Assembly: GCA_025800435.1 (NCBI GenBank)
Contig: JAOXRV010000612.1
Coordinates: 1-8,822, forward strand
Source: Cellvibrionaceae bacterium
Lineage (GTDB): Bacteria > Pseudomonadota > Gammaproteobacteria > Pseudomonadales > Cellvibrionaceae
Direction of reading: 5' to 3'
Length of the DNA stretch: 8,822 nt
The notes under the pieces were generated by a model. That model ran no database searches and was not told where the DNA came from. It worked only from the letters and a program-made list of their open reading frames with translations. A program made the translations under genes and the position numbers. Positions 1-5,644 of the stretch are shown one piece after another (the first letter of the stretch is position 1; every line of letters starts with the position of its first letter).

Positions 1-566
1 AGATGGAAAGCAACGGCAAAAACGTCAACCGCCAGGGCGAGCAAGTCAACTTTAATACCTGCCCGATTTTATGGGGCGAAATTGGCACCAATGCCCAGCA
101 CGCTTTTTACCAGCTATTGCATCAGGGCACCGAGGCGGTAATGTGCGATTTTATTGTGGCCGCACGCCGCTACGGCCCCGATGCCAGCAGTGAGCTGCGC
201 CACCAGCACCAGCTCAACTTGGCCAATTGCTTTGCCCAAAGCCGTATCCTCGCCCTCGGCGATAGCGTCTTGGCCGATGCCGAACAGGCCCCGGCGCACA
301 AACGCTACCAGGGCAACCAGCCCTGCACCACCATTATGTTGAATGAACTGAACCCATTCACCTTTGGCCAACTGATCGCCATGTACGAACATAAAGTGTT
401 TGTACAATCGGTGATTTGGGGCATCAACCCCTTCGACCAATGGGGTGTAGAGCTGGGCAAGCAGGTGGCCACCAAACTGCTGCACCACCTGCACCAAGAC
501 CAGCCCAGCAATGAGCCGCTGGATGGCTCCACCCAGGGTTTGATCGATGCCATCAAACAACCATAA
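1..566 (+). CDS. pgi: Glucose-6-phosphate isomerase, C-terminal part (5' end outside window)
   Basis: Interconverts glucose 6-phosphate and fructose 6-phosphate in the cytoplasm (glycolysis, gluconeogenesis and sugar-nucleotide supply). The reading frame is open to the left edge, so only about the last 187 residues are present; the Met at base 3 is internal (MESNGK is a conserved internal Pgi motif). Visible family motifs, numbered from that Met, are WGEIGTNAQHAFYQLLHQGT at 24-43 with the conserved catalytic Glu26, a conserved YEHK at 128-131, and FDQWGVELGK at 144-153 with the catalytic Lys153. The segment that in E. coli Pgi holds catalytic His386 (THNPL) reads RYGPD here, with no histidine at that place; see findings. 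The gene ends with TAA, 16 bp before the next gene on the same strand, so the two are probably cotranscribed. Identification is secure. Confidence 0.96.
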   Translation, partial: MESNGKNVNRQGEQVNFNTCPILWGEIGTNAQHAFYQLLHQGTEAVMCDFIVAARRYGPDASSELRHQHQLNLANCFAQSRILALGDSVLADAEQAPAHKRYQGNQPCTTIMLNELNPFTFGQLIAMYEHKVFVQSVIWGINPFDQWGVELGKQVATKLLHHLHQDQPSNEPLDGSTQGLIDAIKQP

Positions 567-582
567 GGCGATTTAAATAATT

Positions 583-1878
583 ATGAAAATAGCGATTTGG
601 GGCACCGAACTCTACGCCTGGACCGCCGCTGCCAGCTTTGCGCGGATGGGTAACGAGGTCTACTTTCACCCTCAATACCAAAGCCAAGGCAAGACCCCGC
701 CGGGGCGGGTAAATAGCGCCACCGCGCCGGATATGGTCAAGCAAGAGCCAGGTCTAGTTGAGCAAATTAACGCCCAGCAGCTGGAGGGGCGCTTACACTT
801 TTGCAGCGCCAACGAAGCCGCCGAGGCAGGCCTGCACCTGCTGGCATTTTTACCCAACCAAGAGCAAGAAGCCGAAGCCCTGTGCAAATTGCTGGCGCTG
901 GATCAAACCCGCGAACTGCTTATTATCAACACCAGTAACTTTGGCATCGGCGCCAGCGACCGCCTGCGCCAGCACCTCGGTGGCGAGCGACAAAGCCTGG
1001 CCTATATGCCCGACCAACTGCCCGCCGGCAGTGCACTCAACTACTTTACCCGCCCCGACCATTTAATTGTTGGCTGCGAAAATGACTGGGCCAATATGCA
1101 CATCCGCGCCCTGTTCCGCCCCTTTAGCCAAAGCCTAACCAGCTGGCTATTCATGAGCGCGCGAGAAGCCGAATACACCAAGTTTGCCATTACCGGCATG
1201 CTCGCCCTGCGCCTGGCCTATATTAACGACCTAGCCAACCTGGCCGACCAACTCAATGTTGATATCGATATTATTCGCCAGGCCATGGGCAGCGATGAAC
1301 GCATCGGCCAACACTATTTGCGCCCGGGCTGCGGCTTTGGCGGCGAGCATTTTCCGCAGTATATTAAAGGTCTGGCCGGCACCTTAAGCGAAGCGCGCAA
1401 CTCCCACCTACTGGACACAGTACTGGAGCAAAACGAAAAACAAAAAGAACTGCCCTTTCGCAAGCTCTGGCGCCACTACGACTGTGACCTGGCCGGCAAA
1501 AGCATCAGCGTTTGGGGCCTGGCCTATAAACCGGGCAGCGCCAGCATCAGCAACGCCCCCAGCCTAAAAGTGATAGACGCGCTACTGAGCCAGGATTGCA
1601 TAGTCAAAGTGCACGACCCAATGGCCATGAGCAATATCGAAAAACACTTCGCCCAACACCCCAAGGCGGCCAACTTACACCGCTGCGAAAGTGAACTTGA
1701 AGCCCTACAAAACAGCCAGGGCCTACTGCTGCTAACCGAATGGCCCCAATACTCCTCCCCCGACTTCGTCACCATGCACCAAACCATGGCCGAACCCCTA
1801 ATCATTGACGGCCGCAACGTATTCGACAAAGAACTGCTACAAGAACTCGGCTTCAGCTACCACGGCATCGGCCGCTAA
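583..1878 (+). CDS. UDP-glucose/GDP-mannose dehydrogenase-like protein, catalytic residues lost (probable pseudoenzyme)
   Basis: A 431-aa intact ORF with full family length and domain order: N-terminal Rossmann-like domain (about 1-180), central helical dimerisation domain (about 190-285), and C-terminal UDP-binding domain (about 305-431, ending GFSYHGIGR as in true Ugd). Canonical Ugd oxidises UDP-glucose to UDP-glucuronate with two NAD+. The usual GGSCFPKD is GGEHFPQY (253-260), so the nucleophilic Cys is His256, and the following Lys and Asp are also changed. The GxGxxG loop reads GTELYA (7-12), and the acidic residue after strand 2 is missing (FHP, 28-30). The C-terminal KPNTDDMRE-type motif is KPGSASISN. 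The Lys of the central helix (Lys200) is kept. Start ATG follows a weak AAGG at 565-568. It sits 16 bp after pgi, suggesting an operon. Because the frame and C-terminus are intact, I infer a selected non-catalytic or altered role rather than decay. Naming it ugd would mislead. Confidence 0.85.
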   Translation: MKIAIWGTELYAWTAAASFARMGNEVYFHPQYQSQGKTPPGRVNSATAPDMVKQEPGLVEQINAQQLEGRLHFCSANEAAEAGLHLLAFLPNQEQEAEALCKLLALDQTRELLIINTSNFGIGASDRLRQHLGGERQSLAYMPDQLPAGSALNYFTRPDHLIVGCENDWANMHIRALFRPFSQSLTSWLFMSAREAEYTKFAITGMLALRLAYINDLANLADQLNVDIDIIRQAMGSDERIGQHYLRPGCGFGGEHFPQYIKGLAGTLSEARNSHLLDTVLEQNEKQKELPFRKLWRHYDCDLAGKSISVWGLAYKPGSASISNAPSLKVIDALLSQDCIVKVHDPMAMSNIEKHFAQHPKAANLHRCESELEALQNSQGLLLLTEWPQYSSPDFVTMHQTMAEPLIIDGRNVFDKELLQELGFSYHGIGR

Positions 1879-1884
1879 CCCACA

Positions 1885-1956
1885 GCCTACGGGGTCAGGC
1901 CTTTGGCTTTGCCTACGGGGTCAGGCCTTTGGCTTTGGGGTCAGGCCTTTGGCTTT
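1885..1956 (+). repeat. Left repeat array: three copies of GGGGTCAGGCCTTTGGCTTT
   Basis: Perfect 20-nt copies lie at 1891-1910, 1917-1936 and 1937-1956. The first two are each preceded by GCCTAC (1885-1890 and 1911-1916), making a 26-bp tandem duplication; the third follows directly. Each unit has the form GGGGTCAG plus a small GCC-TTT-GGC hairpin, which resembles REP sequences (conserved 5' tetranucleotide plus short palindrome). Copies two and three overlap the 3' end of the transposase ORF and encode its last residues. Confidence 0.92.
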
Positions 1957-2773
1957 TGATGATACTGCTGACGGTGGAATAATGCAGGCCGAAGTACTCA
2001 CCCAGCTCTTTTAAACTGTAGCCCCCACTTCTGTGAGCGGCATAAATTGCCGCGTTTCTATTCTCGCCAGCTTGCTCATAATCAGCCAGAGCCTTGACCT
2101 GCCTAACTTGGGGAGAAGGGAGCCGGTCCAAATCTGAGGTACTGAGTTTTTCTGCCACCCCTTCAATAAATTGCTTATCACCCAAATACGCTTGATTTTG
2201 TAAGTGTTCCCAGGGTGAGGCTTCGCTCTGACCCTGGCTCACAAAATTTGCATAACGTTCGATTGCCTTAGCGCGGCGCGCTGCAAAGGCGGCCAACACC
2301 TGCTCCACCGATAGAAAATCTGGGGAGCTAGCCGCACCGATGGTTGCGCGGTAGCTGCTCCAAGGCCAGTCCTTGGCTGTCCGGACCAATCCCGCGCGCA
2401 CCGGGTTAAGTACGATATAGCGACACAACTCTAATAGATAACTGTCTTTGTCGACCAAGATAGATTTGTAACGCCCTTGAAAAACGTGCCCCACGCGGCC
2501 GTATTTTCGATTAAACCTTTGAGTATAAACCCCGTTGAGCTTTTGCATTCCCTTGGATAAATTCGCTTCCGGGGTTTCAACAAGCAGGTGATAATGGTTT
2601 CCCATTAAACAGTAGGCATAGCAAAGCCAGTTATAGTGGTCACAAACTTCATTGAGTAGCCCCAAGAAGGCCTCTCTGTCTTCACTGTTTTCATAGATAT
2701 CTTCGCGTCGGTCGCCGCGAGAGGTAATGTGGTATAGAGCCCCTTCGAACTCCAATCTAAGTGACCTGGCCAT
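1913..2773 (-). CDS. REP-associated (RAYT-like) HUH/Y1 transposase with C-terminal helix-turn-helix
   Basis: A 286-aa protein of the IS200/IS605-type Y1 transposase superfamily, in the group starting MARSLRLEFEGALYHITSRG. The metal-binding HUH motif is His60-Tyr61-His62 (MGNHYHLL), and the likely nucleophile is Tyr112 (DSYLLELCRYIVLNPVRAG). The His-to-Tyr spacing is close to that of E. coli TnpA-REP (HxH about 62-64, Tyr about 115). The enzyme class nicks and joins single-stranded DNA at hairpin ends through a 5'-phosphotyrosine. After the catalytic domain (about 1-145) comes a linker and a helix-turn-helix at about 251-273 (GYSLKELGEYFGLHYSTVSSIIK), probably for DNA binding. Start ATG at 2773 has a strong SD, AGGGAAGG (2786-2779). 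The last residues, PDPKAKGLTP, are encoded by the flanking repeats. Such proteins are sometimes mislabelled as RelE toxins; nothing here supports that. All catalytic residues look intact. Confidence 0.93.
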   Translation of the reverse strand: MARSLRLEFEGALYHITSRGDRREDIYENSEDREAFLGLLNEVCDHYNWLCYAYCLMGNHYHLLVETPEANLSKGMQKLNGVYTQRFNRKYGRVGHVFQGRYKSILVDKDSYLLELCRYIVLNPVRAGLVRTAKDWPWSSYRATIGAASSPDFLSVEQVLAAFAARRAKAIERYANFVSQGQSEASPWEHLQNQAYLGDKQFIEGVAEKLSTSDLDRLPSPQVRQVKALADYEQAGENRNAAIYAAHRSGGYSLKELGEYFGLHYSTVSSIIKSQRPDPKAKGLTP

Positions 2774-2786
2774 TTTAGCCTTCCCT

Positions 2787-2822
2787 GTTTAGCTAGCCCT
2801 AAGCTATTAAGGCTAGCTAAAC
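2787..2822. promoter_or_regulatory. 12-bp perfect hairpin directly upstream of the transposase ribosome binding site
   Basis: GTTTAGCTAGCC (2787-2798) and GGCTAGCTAAAC (2811-2822) are exact reverse complements separated by a 12-nt loop. On the transposase (minus) strand the hairpin ends at the base before the SD AGGGAAGG (2786-2779). IS200 is known to limit transposase expression with hairpins in its leader, so a similar role in blocking read-through or tuning translation is plausible here. It could instead be a transposase recognition hairpin. There is no U-run typical of a terminator. Confidence 0.6.
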
Positions 2823-2828
2823 TCTTGC

Positions 2829-2871
2829 CAAAAGCCAAAGGCCTGACCCCAAAGCCAAAGGCCTGACCCCG
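2829..2871 (-). repeat. Right repeat array: two inverted copies of the same 20-nt unit
   Basis: Perfect reverse-complement copies lie at 2831-2850 and 2851-2870. With one or two flanking bases they form the right arm of a 43-bp perfect inverted repeat whose left arm is 1916-1958. The array ends one base before the stop codon of the cytochrome c peroxidase gene. Transcripts crossing the whole element could fold the two arms together, and the arrays may now serve as the 3' end of both convergent neighbours. Confidence 0.92.
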
Positions 2872-2872
2872 G

Positions 2873-3883
2873 TTATGGTTTGAAGGGTTGGGGAGGTGGG
2901 GTGTGGGCTGCTGAGGGGGGCAGGATTGGCAGATCGAAGTTGGGTTGTTCGCCGGTCAGGCTGTTTAGGAAGGCAACGATTTGAGCCTGCTCTTTTGCGC
3001 TGAAGCTTCTGCCCAGTTGTAGCTCGCCCATAATTTTTACCGCCTCGCCAAGGTCGTATACAGCACCATCGTGGAAGTAGGGGTAGGTCATGGCCACATT
3101 GCGCAGGGTGGGCACTTTAAAGAACATGCGATCGGCTTCATTTTTGGTGACATCGAAACGTCCCTGGGCTGGGTTATCGGTTTTGTAGGGTTTAATTAAA
3201 CCCATTTTTTGGTACATGGTACCACCCAGTGCCGGGCCATTGTGGCAAGCAGTACAACCGCTGTTAGTAAACAGCTTATAGCCCGCCTGCTGTTCCGCCG
3301 AAAGAGCAGCTTTATCGCCTTTTAAAAATTTATCGAACGCTGAGTTGGGGGTAACCAGGGTTTTCTCGAACTCGGCAATAGCGCTGGTCAGCCGATCGAT
3401 ATCGATTCTGTTATCGCCAAATACCGCTTCAAACTCGGCCACATAACCGGGAATAGTTTGCAGGGTTTTAACCGCCGCCGCGTGGCTAAACGCCATTTCT
3501 TTGGGGTTGGCAATGGGGCCGCCGGCCTGCTCTTTTAAATCTTTTGCGCGGCCATCCCAAAACTGGGCCAAATTGTAACTGGCGTTGAGCACCGTGGGCG
3601 AATTAATCGGCCCCTGCTGCCAATCGTGACCAATCGAGGTGGGTAGATTGTCACTGCCGCCCATACTTAAATTGTGGCATGAGTTACAGGAAATAAACCC
3701 AGACTTAGACAAACGCGGATCAAAAAATAACTTTTTGCCCAACTCCGCCTGGGCCATATTGATATCGCTGGGCACTTCAATCGGGGCAATGCTGACCTGG
3801 CCGTAAACGGTTAATGCAAACACAGCCGTAGAGGCGAACACCACACCACGGCCAATATACTGTTTAATACACTGAGCAACCAT
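2873..3883 (-). CDS. Diheme cytochrome c peroxidase (CcpA/MauG family), periplasmic
   Basis: A 336-aa exported diheme enzyme that reduces H2O2 to water in the periplasm with electrons from small cytochromes or azurin-type donors. The signal peptide is at about 1-28 (Lys/Arg n-region, hydrophobic VVFASTAVFALTVYG, likely cut near VYG-QV). Heme-binding CxxCH motifs are Cys66-His70 (CNSCH) and Cys210-His214 (CTACH). Other family marks are LGKKLFFDPRLS (48-59), a His at 86 (SIGHDW) as candidate distal ligand of the peroxidatic heme, WDGRAKDLKEQAGGP (109-123) with the conserved Glu118, and KVPTLRNVAMTYPYFHDG (256-273) with Met265 as candidate ligand of the electron-transfer heme. The C-terminus is a proline-rich tail. 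Start ATG at 3883 is preceded by AGGTG and AAGGA, both usable as SD. It is convergent with the dehydrogenase-like gene across the mobile element; no partner is cotranscribed. Family assignment is secure. Confidence 0.95.
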   Translation of the reverse strand: MVAQCIKQYIGRGVVFASTAVFALTVYGQVSIAPIEVPSDINMAQAELGKKLFFDPRLSKSGFISCNSCHNLSMGGSDNLPTSIGHDWQQGPINSPTVLNASYNLAQFWDGRAKDLKEQAGGPIANPKEMAFSHAAAVKTLQTIPGYVAEFEAVFGDNRIDIDRLTSAIAEFEKTLVTPNSAFDKFLKGDKAALSAEQQAGYKLFTNSGCTACHNGPALGGTMYQKMGLIKPYKTDNPAQGRFDVTKNEADRMFFKVPTLRNVAMTYPYFHDGAVYDLGEAVKIMGELQLGRSFSAKEQAQIVAFLNSLTGEQPNFDLPILPPSAAHTPPPQPFKP

Positions 3884-4231
3884 AAATCACCTATTCCTTA
3901 TCACTTATATCCAAATCAGGTTAATAGTTTTTAAATATTATTTAGCGCTCGCTAATACTATCATCGCCGGCCCGAAACATAGGCTGAGAGCCGCGCCGTT
4001 TAAGCGCCCAATGACTAATTCCATGCCGCAGATCAAATAACCGGGCAGCTTTGGCCCGGGCCAGTACACGCCGCTGGCAAGAGGTTTTAAGGGCCGCTCA
4101 AAAAATAAGCTATGCTAAAGAAAAGTGAAAACAGCAACTACCGCGAAAAGGACCACAAGCCGAGAAATAGTTTGCACAGTCATGGGCAGCCGCTAATCGC
4201 CCTGACCAGCAGCAACTGGGGCGGGACGCCT
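3884..4231. other. Divergent intergenic region between peroxidase and UPF0149 genes
   Basis: About 350 bp that must hold the promoters of both flanking, divergently read genes. The part next to the peroxidase is AT-rich (about 3895-3960), with a TATAAG-like -10 candidate on the minus strand at 3909-3904 but no convincing -35 partner. It also holds the dyad listed separately. Further right a GC-rich hairpin, CCGGGC (4041-4046) with GCCCGG (4054-4059), and an overlapping 10-bp palindrome at 4053-4062 are visible. I see no tRNA, and no small ORF with a credible start. Confidence 0.6.
3942..3955. promoter_or_regulatory. Dyad TTAGCG-CT-CGCTAA upstream of the peroxidase gene
   Basis: Perfect 6-bp half sites separated by 2 bp, centred about 65 bp upstream of the peroxidase ATG in an AT-rich stretch. 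The position fits an operator or activator site, but it does not match the FNR/Anr consensus (TTGAT-N4-ATCAA), often the regulator of such peroxidases. The regulator is unknown to me. Confidence 0.3.
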
Positions 4232-4837
4232 ATGAACAACCAATACTTTGCCGCGCTAAACAGCCGCCGGCGCGCCGAGCTGGAAGCAGAACTTAAACGC
4301 CTGCAGCAACACAGCGAGGCCAGCCCTATCAACCTGGAGCGGCTGGATGGTTTCTACACCGCCTTGCACTGTGGCCCGTTTGAATTAAACCCCCATCAGG
4401 ACCGGCCCCTGCCATTGCAGTGCTTGCAACCCAAAACCCCACTATTGCTGCAACACTGGCACAATGTGGGCCAACGCTTAAACCACGACGAGGTATTTTT
4501 ACCGCTGGCCCTAGAACAGGGCAGCAATGGCCGCGACTGGGCTCAGGGCTTTATCGATGGCGCCGAATTATACCCACTGCAATGGTGCCGCCTGCTCAAT
4601 GATCCAGACCACGGCGGCGCCGCCCTGGGCCTGGTGGCGCTGGCCCATATCGATCACCCAGACCCGCAACTGCGCACCTACCAGCAGGCCCCAAGCCCTA
4701 AACAATTGGCTGCCCTGACTGAGAACCTAGTGGTTGCCGGCGGCTATATCTACCGCTACTACGCCCCCGAGCGGGCCAGCCACGGCCAGCCCCGCGGCCA
4801 GGTGCTAATGCCAGAGGTTAAGCAATGGCAACATTAA
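4232..4837 (+). CDS. UPF0149 (YecA/YgfB-like) family protein of unknown function
   Basis: A 201-aa cytoplasmic protein with an all-helical look. Family marks are LERLDGFYTALHCGPFELNP (about residues 31-50; compare the DGFLTAIACGP motif of UPF0149/YecA proteins) and DWAQGFIDGAEL (about 102-113), like the WxxGFxxG motif of that family. The N-terminus (RRRAELEAELKRLQQ) is predicted as a charged helix. The SEC-C type zinc-binding tail present in many YecA proteins is absent. I chose ATG 4232 because it follows a GGGGCGGGA purine-rich SD at a proper distance. The frame continues upstream to an ATG at 4112, but that start has no SD and would add 40 low-complexity polar residues. It is convergent with the glycan cluster to the right. 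The molecular role is not known, and nothing around it suggests one. Confidence 0.78.
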   Translation: MNNQYFAALNSRRRAELEAELKRLQQHSEASPINLERLDGFYTALHCGPFELNPHQDRPLPLQCLQPKTPLLLQHWHNVGQRLNHDEVFLPLALEQGSNGRDWAQGFIDGAELYPLQWCRLLNDPDHGGAALGLVALAHIDHPDPQLRTYQQAPSPKQLAALTENLVVAGGYIYRYYAPERASHGQPRGQVLMPEVKQWQH

Positions 4838-4866
4838 CGGGCCCCAGCTGACGCCGGTCAAGCCCG
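4838..4866. terminator. Weak hairpin between convergent genes, possible bidirectional terminator
   Basis: CGGGC (4838-4842) pairs with GCCCG (4862-4866), with an inner TGAC/GTCA stem around GCCG (4849-4860). It lies directly after the stop of the UPF0149 gene and 20 bp beyond the stop of the convergent glycosyltransferase. No U-tract follows on either strand, so intrinsic termination is doubtful. Confidence 0.22.
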
Positions 4867-4885
4867 AATCGCCCCAGCCTCTGAA

Positions 4886-5632
4886 TTAGGCGCGCCCAAA
4901 ACGCTGCCGCCACTTGGCCTTTAGCAACAAGCAGGCAAATACACTGTTACTGAACAAATAACGACGCCACATGCGCCCTGGCTCTTGCAGCAGCCGATAC
5001 AACCACTCAAGCCCGCAGTTTTGCATCCACTGTGGTGCGCGCGTAACTTTACCAGCCACTACATCAAAGGTACCACCCACCCCCATTACAAACTCTACCC
5101 CTAGCTGCTCGCGCCAGCGATTAATAAAAGTTTCTTTTTTGGGTGAGCTAATGGCGACAAACAACAAATTGGCGCGGGACTGGCGAATTTTTTCCACCAC
5201 AGCCTGCTCATCGTCCCAAAAATAACCGTGGAGATAACCAGCCAGCATCAGCTCCGGGTGGCGGCCTTGCATCTCGCGCACCGTGTGTTCCACCACCTGC
5301 TCGGTGGCGCCCAAGTAAAATACGCGGTAGCCGCGTTGCTCAGCCAGGGCATTTAGCGCAAAAAATAAATCTACTCCGGCTACCCGTTCAGTCACCGGCA
5401 GGCCCAGCAGTTTGCCCCCCCAAAGTACGCCCATGCCGTCAATATTAATAATATCGCACTGCTCTACCGCTTCGCGCAGCTGTGGGTCATCACGCATTTG
5501 CACCAGCTTAGCGACATTAACCACCACATGTTGGGTAAACTCGCCGGCGCCGATGGCATCGTCTATTTTGCTAACGGTTGCGGCCATGGTTAAATTATCC
5601 ATGGGACAATTTAACAACTCTATTCTCGACAT
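4886..5632 (-). CDS. WecG/TagA/CpsF family glycosyltransferase (GT26)
   Basis: A 248-aa enzyme of the family that adds a sugar (ManNAc, ManNAcA or other, depending on the member) to an undecaprenyl-diphosphate-linked acceptor at the inner face of the membrane. Family marks are HVVVNVAKLV (35-44), INIDGMGVLWGGKLLG (62-77) with the conserved Asp65 that corresponds to the proposed catalytic base in TagA, ERVAGVD (82-88), LLFVAISSPKKE (156-167), and GVGGTFDVVAGKVTRAP (184-200). The Arg/aromatic-rich C-terminus (GLEWLYRLLQEPGRMWRRYL) is the membrane-association tail typical of the family. I chose ATG 5632 because the SD TAGGG ends 7 nt upstream; a GTG two codons earlier would be only 1 nt from that SD. 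It is the last gene of the glycan cluster. The sugar specificity cannot be read from the sequence. Confidence 0.92.
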   Translation of the reverse strand: MSRIELLNCPMDNLTMAATVSKIDDAIGAGEFTQHVVVNVAKLVQMRDDPQLREAVEQCDIINIDGMGVLWGGKLLGLPVTERVAGVDLFFALNALAEQRGYRVFYLGATEQVVEHTVREMQGRHPELMLAGYLHGYFWDDEQAVVEKIRQSRANLLFVAISSPKKETFINRWREQLGVEFVMGVGGTFDVVAGKVTRAPQWMQNCGLEWLYRLLQEPGRMWRRYLFSNSVFACLLLKAKWRQRFGRA

Positions 5633-5639
5633 ACACACA

Positions 5640-5644
5640 CCCTA
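5640..5644 (-). promoter_or_regulatory. Ribosome binding site overlapping the upstream stop codon
   Basis: TAGGG on the minus strand: TAG is the stop of the GT4 gene and AGGG the SD of the WecG-family gene, 7 nt before its ATG at 5632. This arrangement implies translational coupling and decides the start codon. Confidence 0.7.

Larger units (their letters stand above)
1885..2871. mobile_element. REP/RAYT-type element: HUH transposase gene bounded by inverted repeat arrays
   Basis: The unit consists of a left repeat array, one Y1 transposase gene on the minus strand and a right repeat array in opposite orientation. Bases 1916-1958 and 2829-2871 form a 43-bp perfect inverted repeat. The left edge lies 6 bp after the stop of the dehydrogenase-like gene and the right edge 1 bp before the stop of the peroxidase gene, so the element fills the gap between two convergent genes without breaking either. 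No target-site duplication is visible, as expected for HUH/Y1 single-strand transposases. It may be a mobile unit, or a domesticated REP-associated transposase locus with its own REP-like sequences. Exact ends cannot be fixed without an empty-site comparison. Confidence 0.72.

Noticed and set aside
114..560. 148-aa ORF on the minus strand inside pgi
   Set aside because: It is antisense to a clearly conserved Pgi reading frame, has no SD or recognisable motif, and arises from the GC-rich third-position pattern.
1805..2014. Plus-strand ORF running from the dehydrogenase-like gene through the left repeats
   Set aside because: Out of frame with the real gene, and its sequence is mostly repeat-derived; no start signal.
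1913..2773. RelE-type toxin annotation for the transposase
   Set aside because: The protein has the HUH motif, a candidate catalytic Tyr and an HTH, and is far longer than RelE; there is no antitoxin gene next to it.
1885..2870. CRISPR-like array from the repeated 20-nt units
   Set aside because: Units are adjacent or separated by 6 nt, with no unique spacers of CRISPR length, and the two groups face each other around a transposase gene.
4041..4062. GC-rich hairpin as a terminator or riboswitch before the UPF0149 gene
   Set aside because: Short stem, no U-tract and no match to a riboswitch architecture I recognise; described only as part of the intergenic region.
4112..4231. 40-residue N-terminal extension of the UPF0149 protein
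   Set aside because: The ATG at 4112 lacks an SD, and the added residues are polar and unlike the family; ATG 4232 has a good SD.
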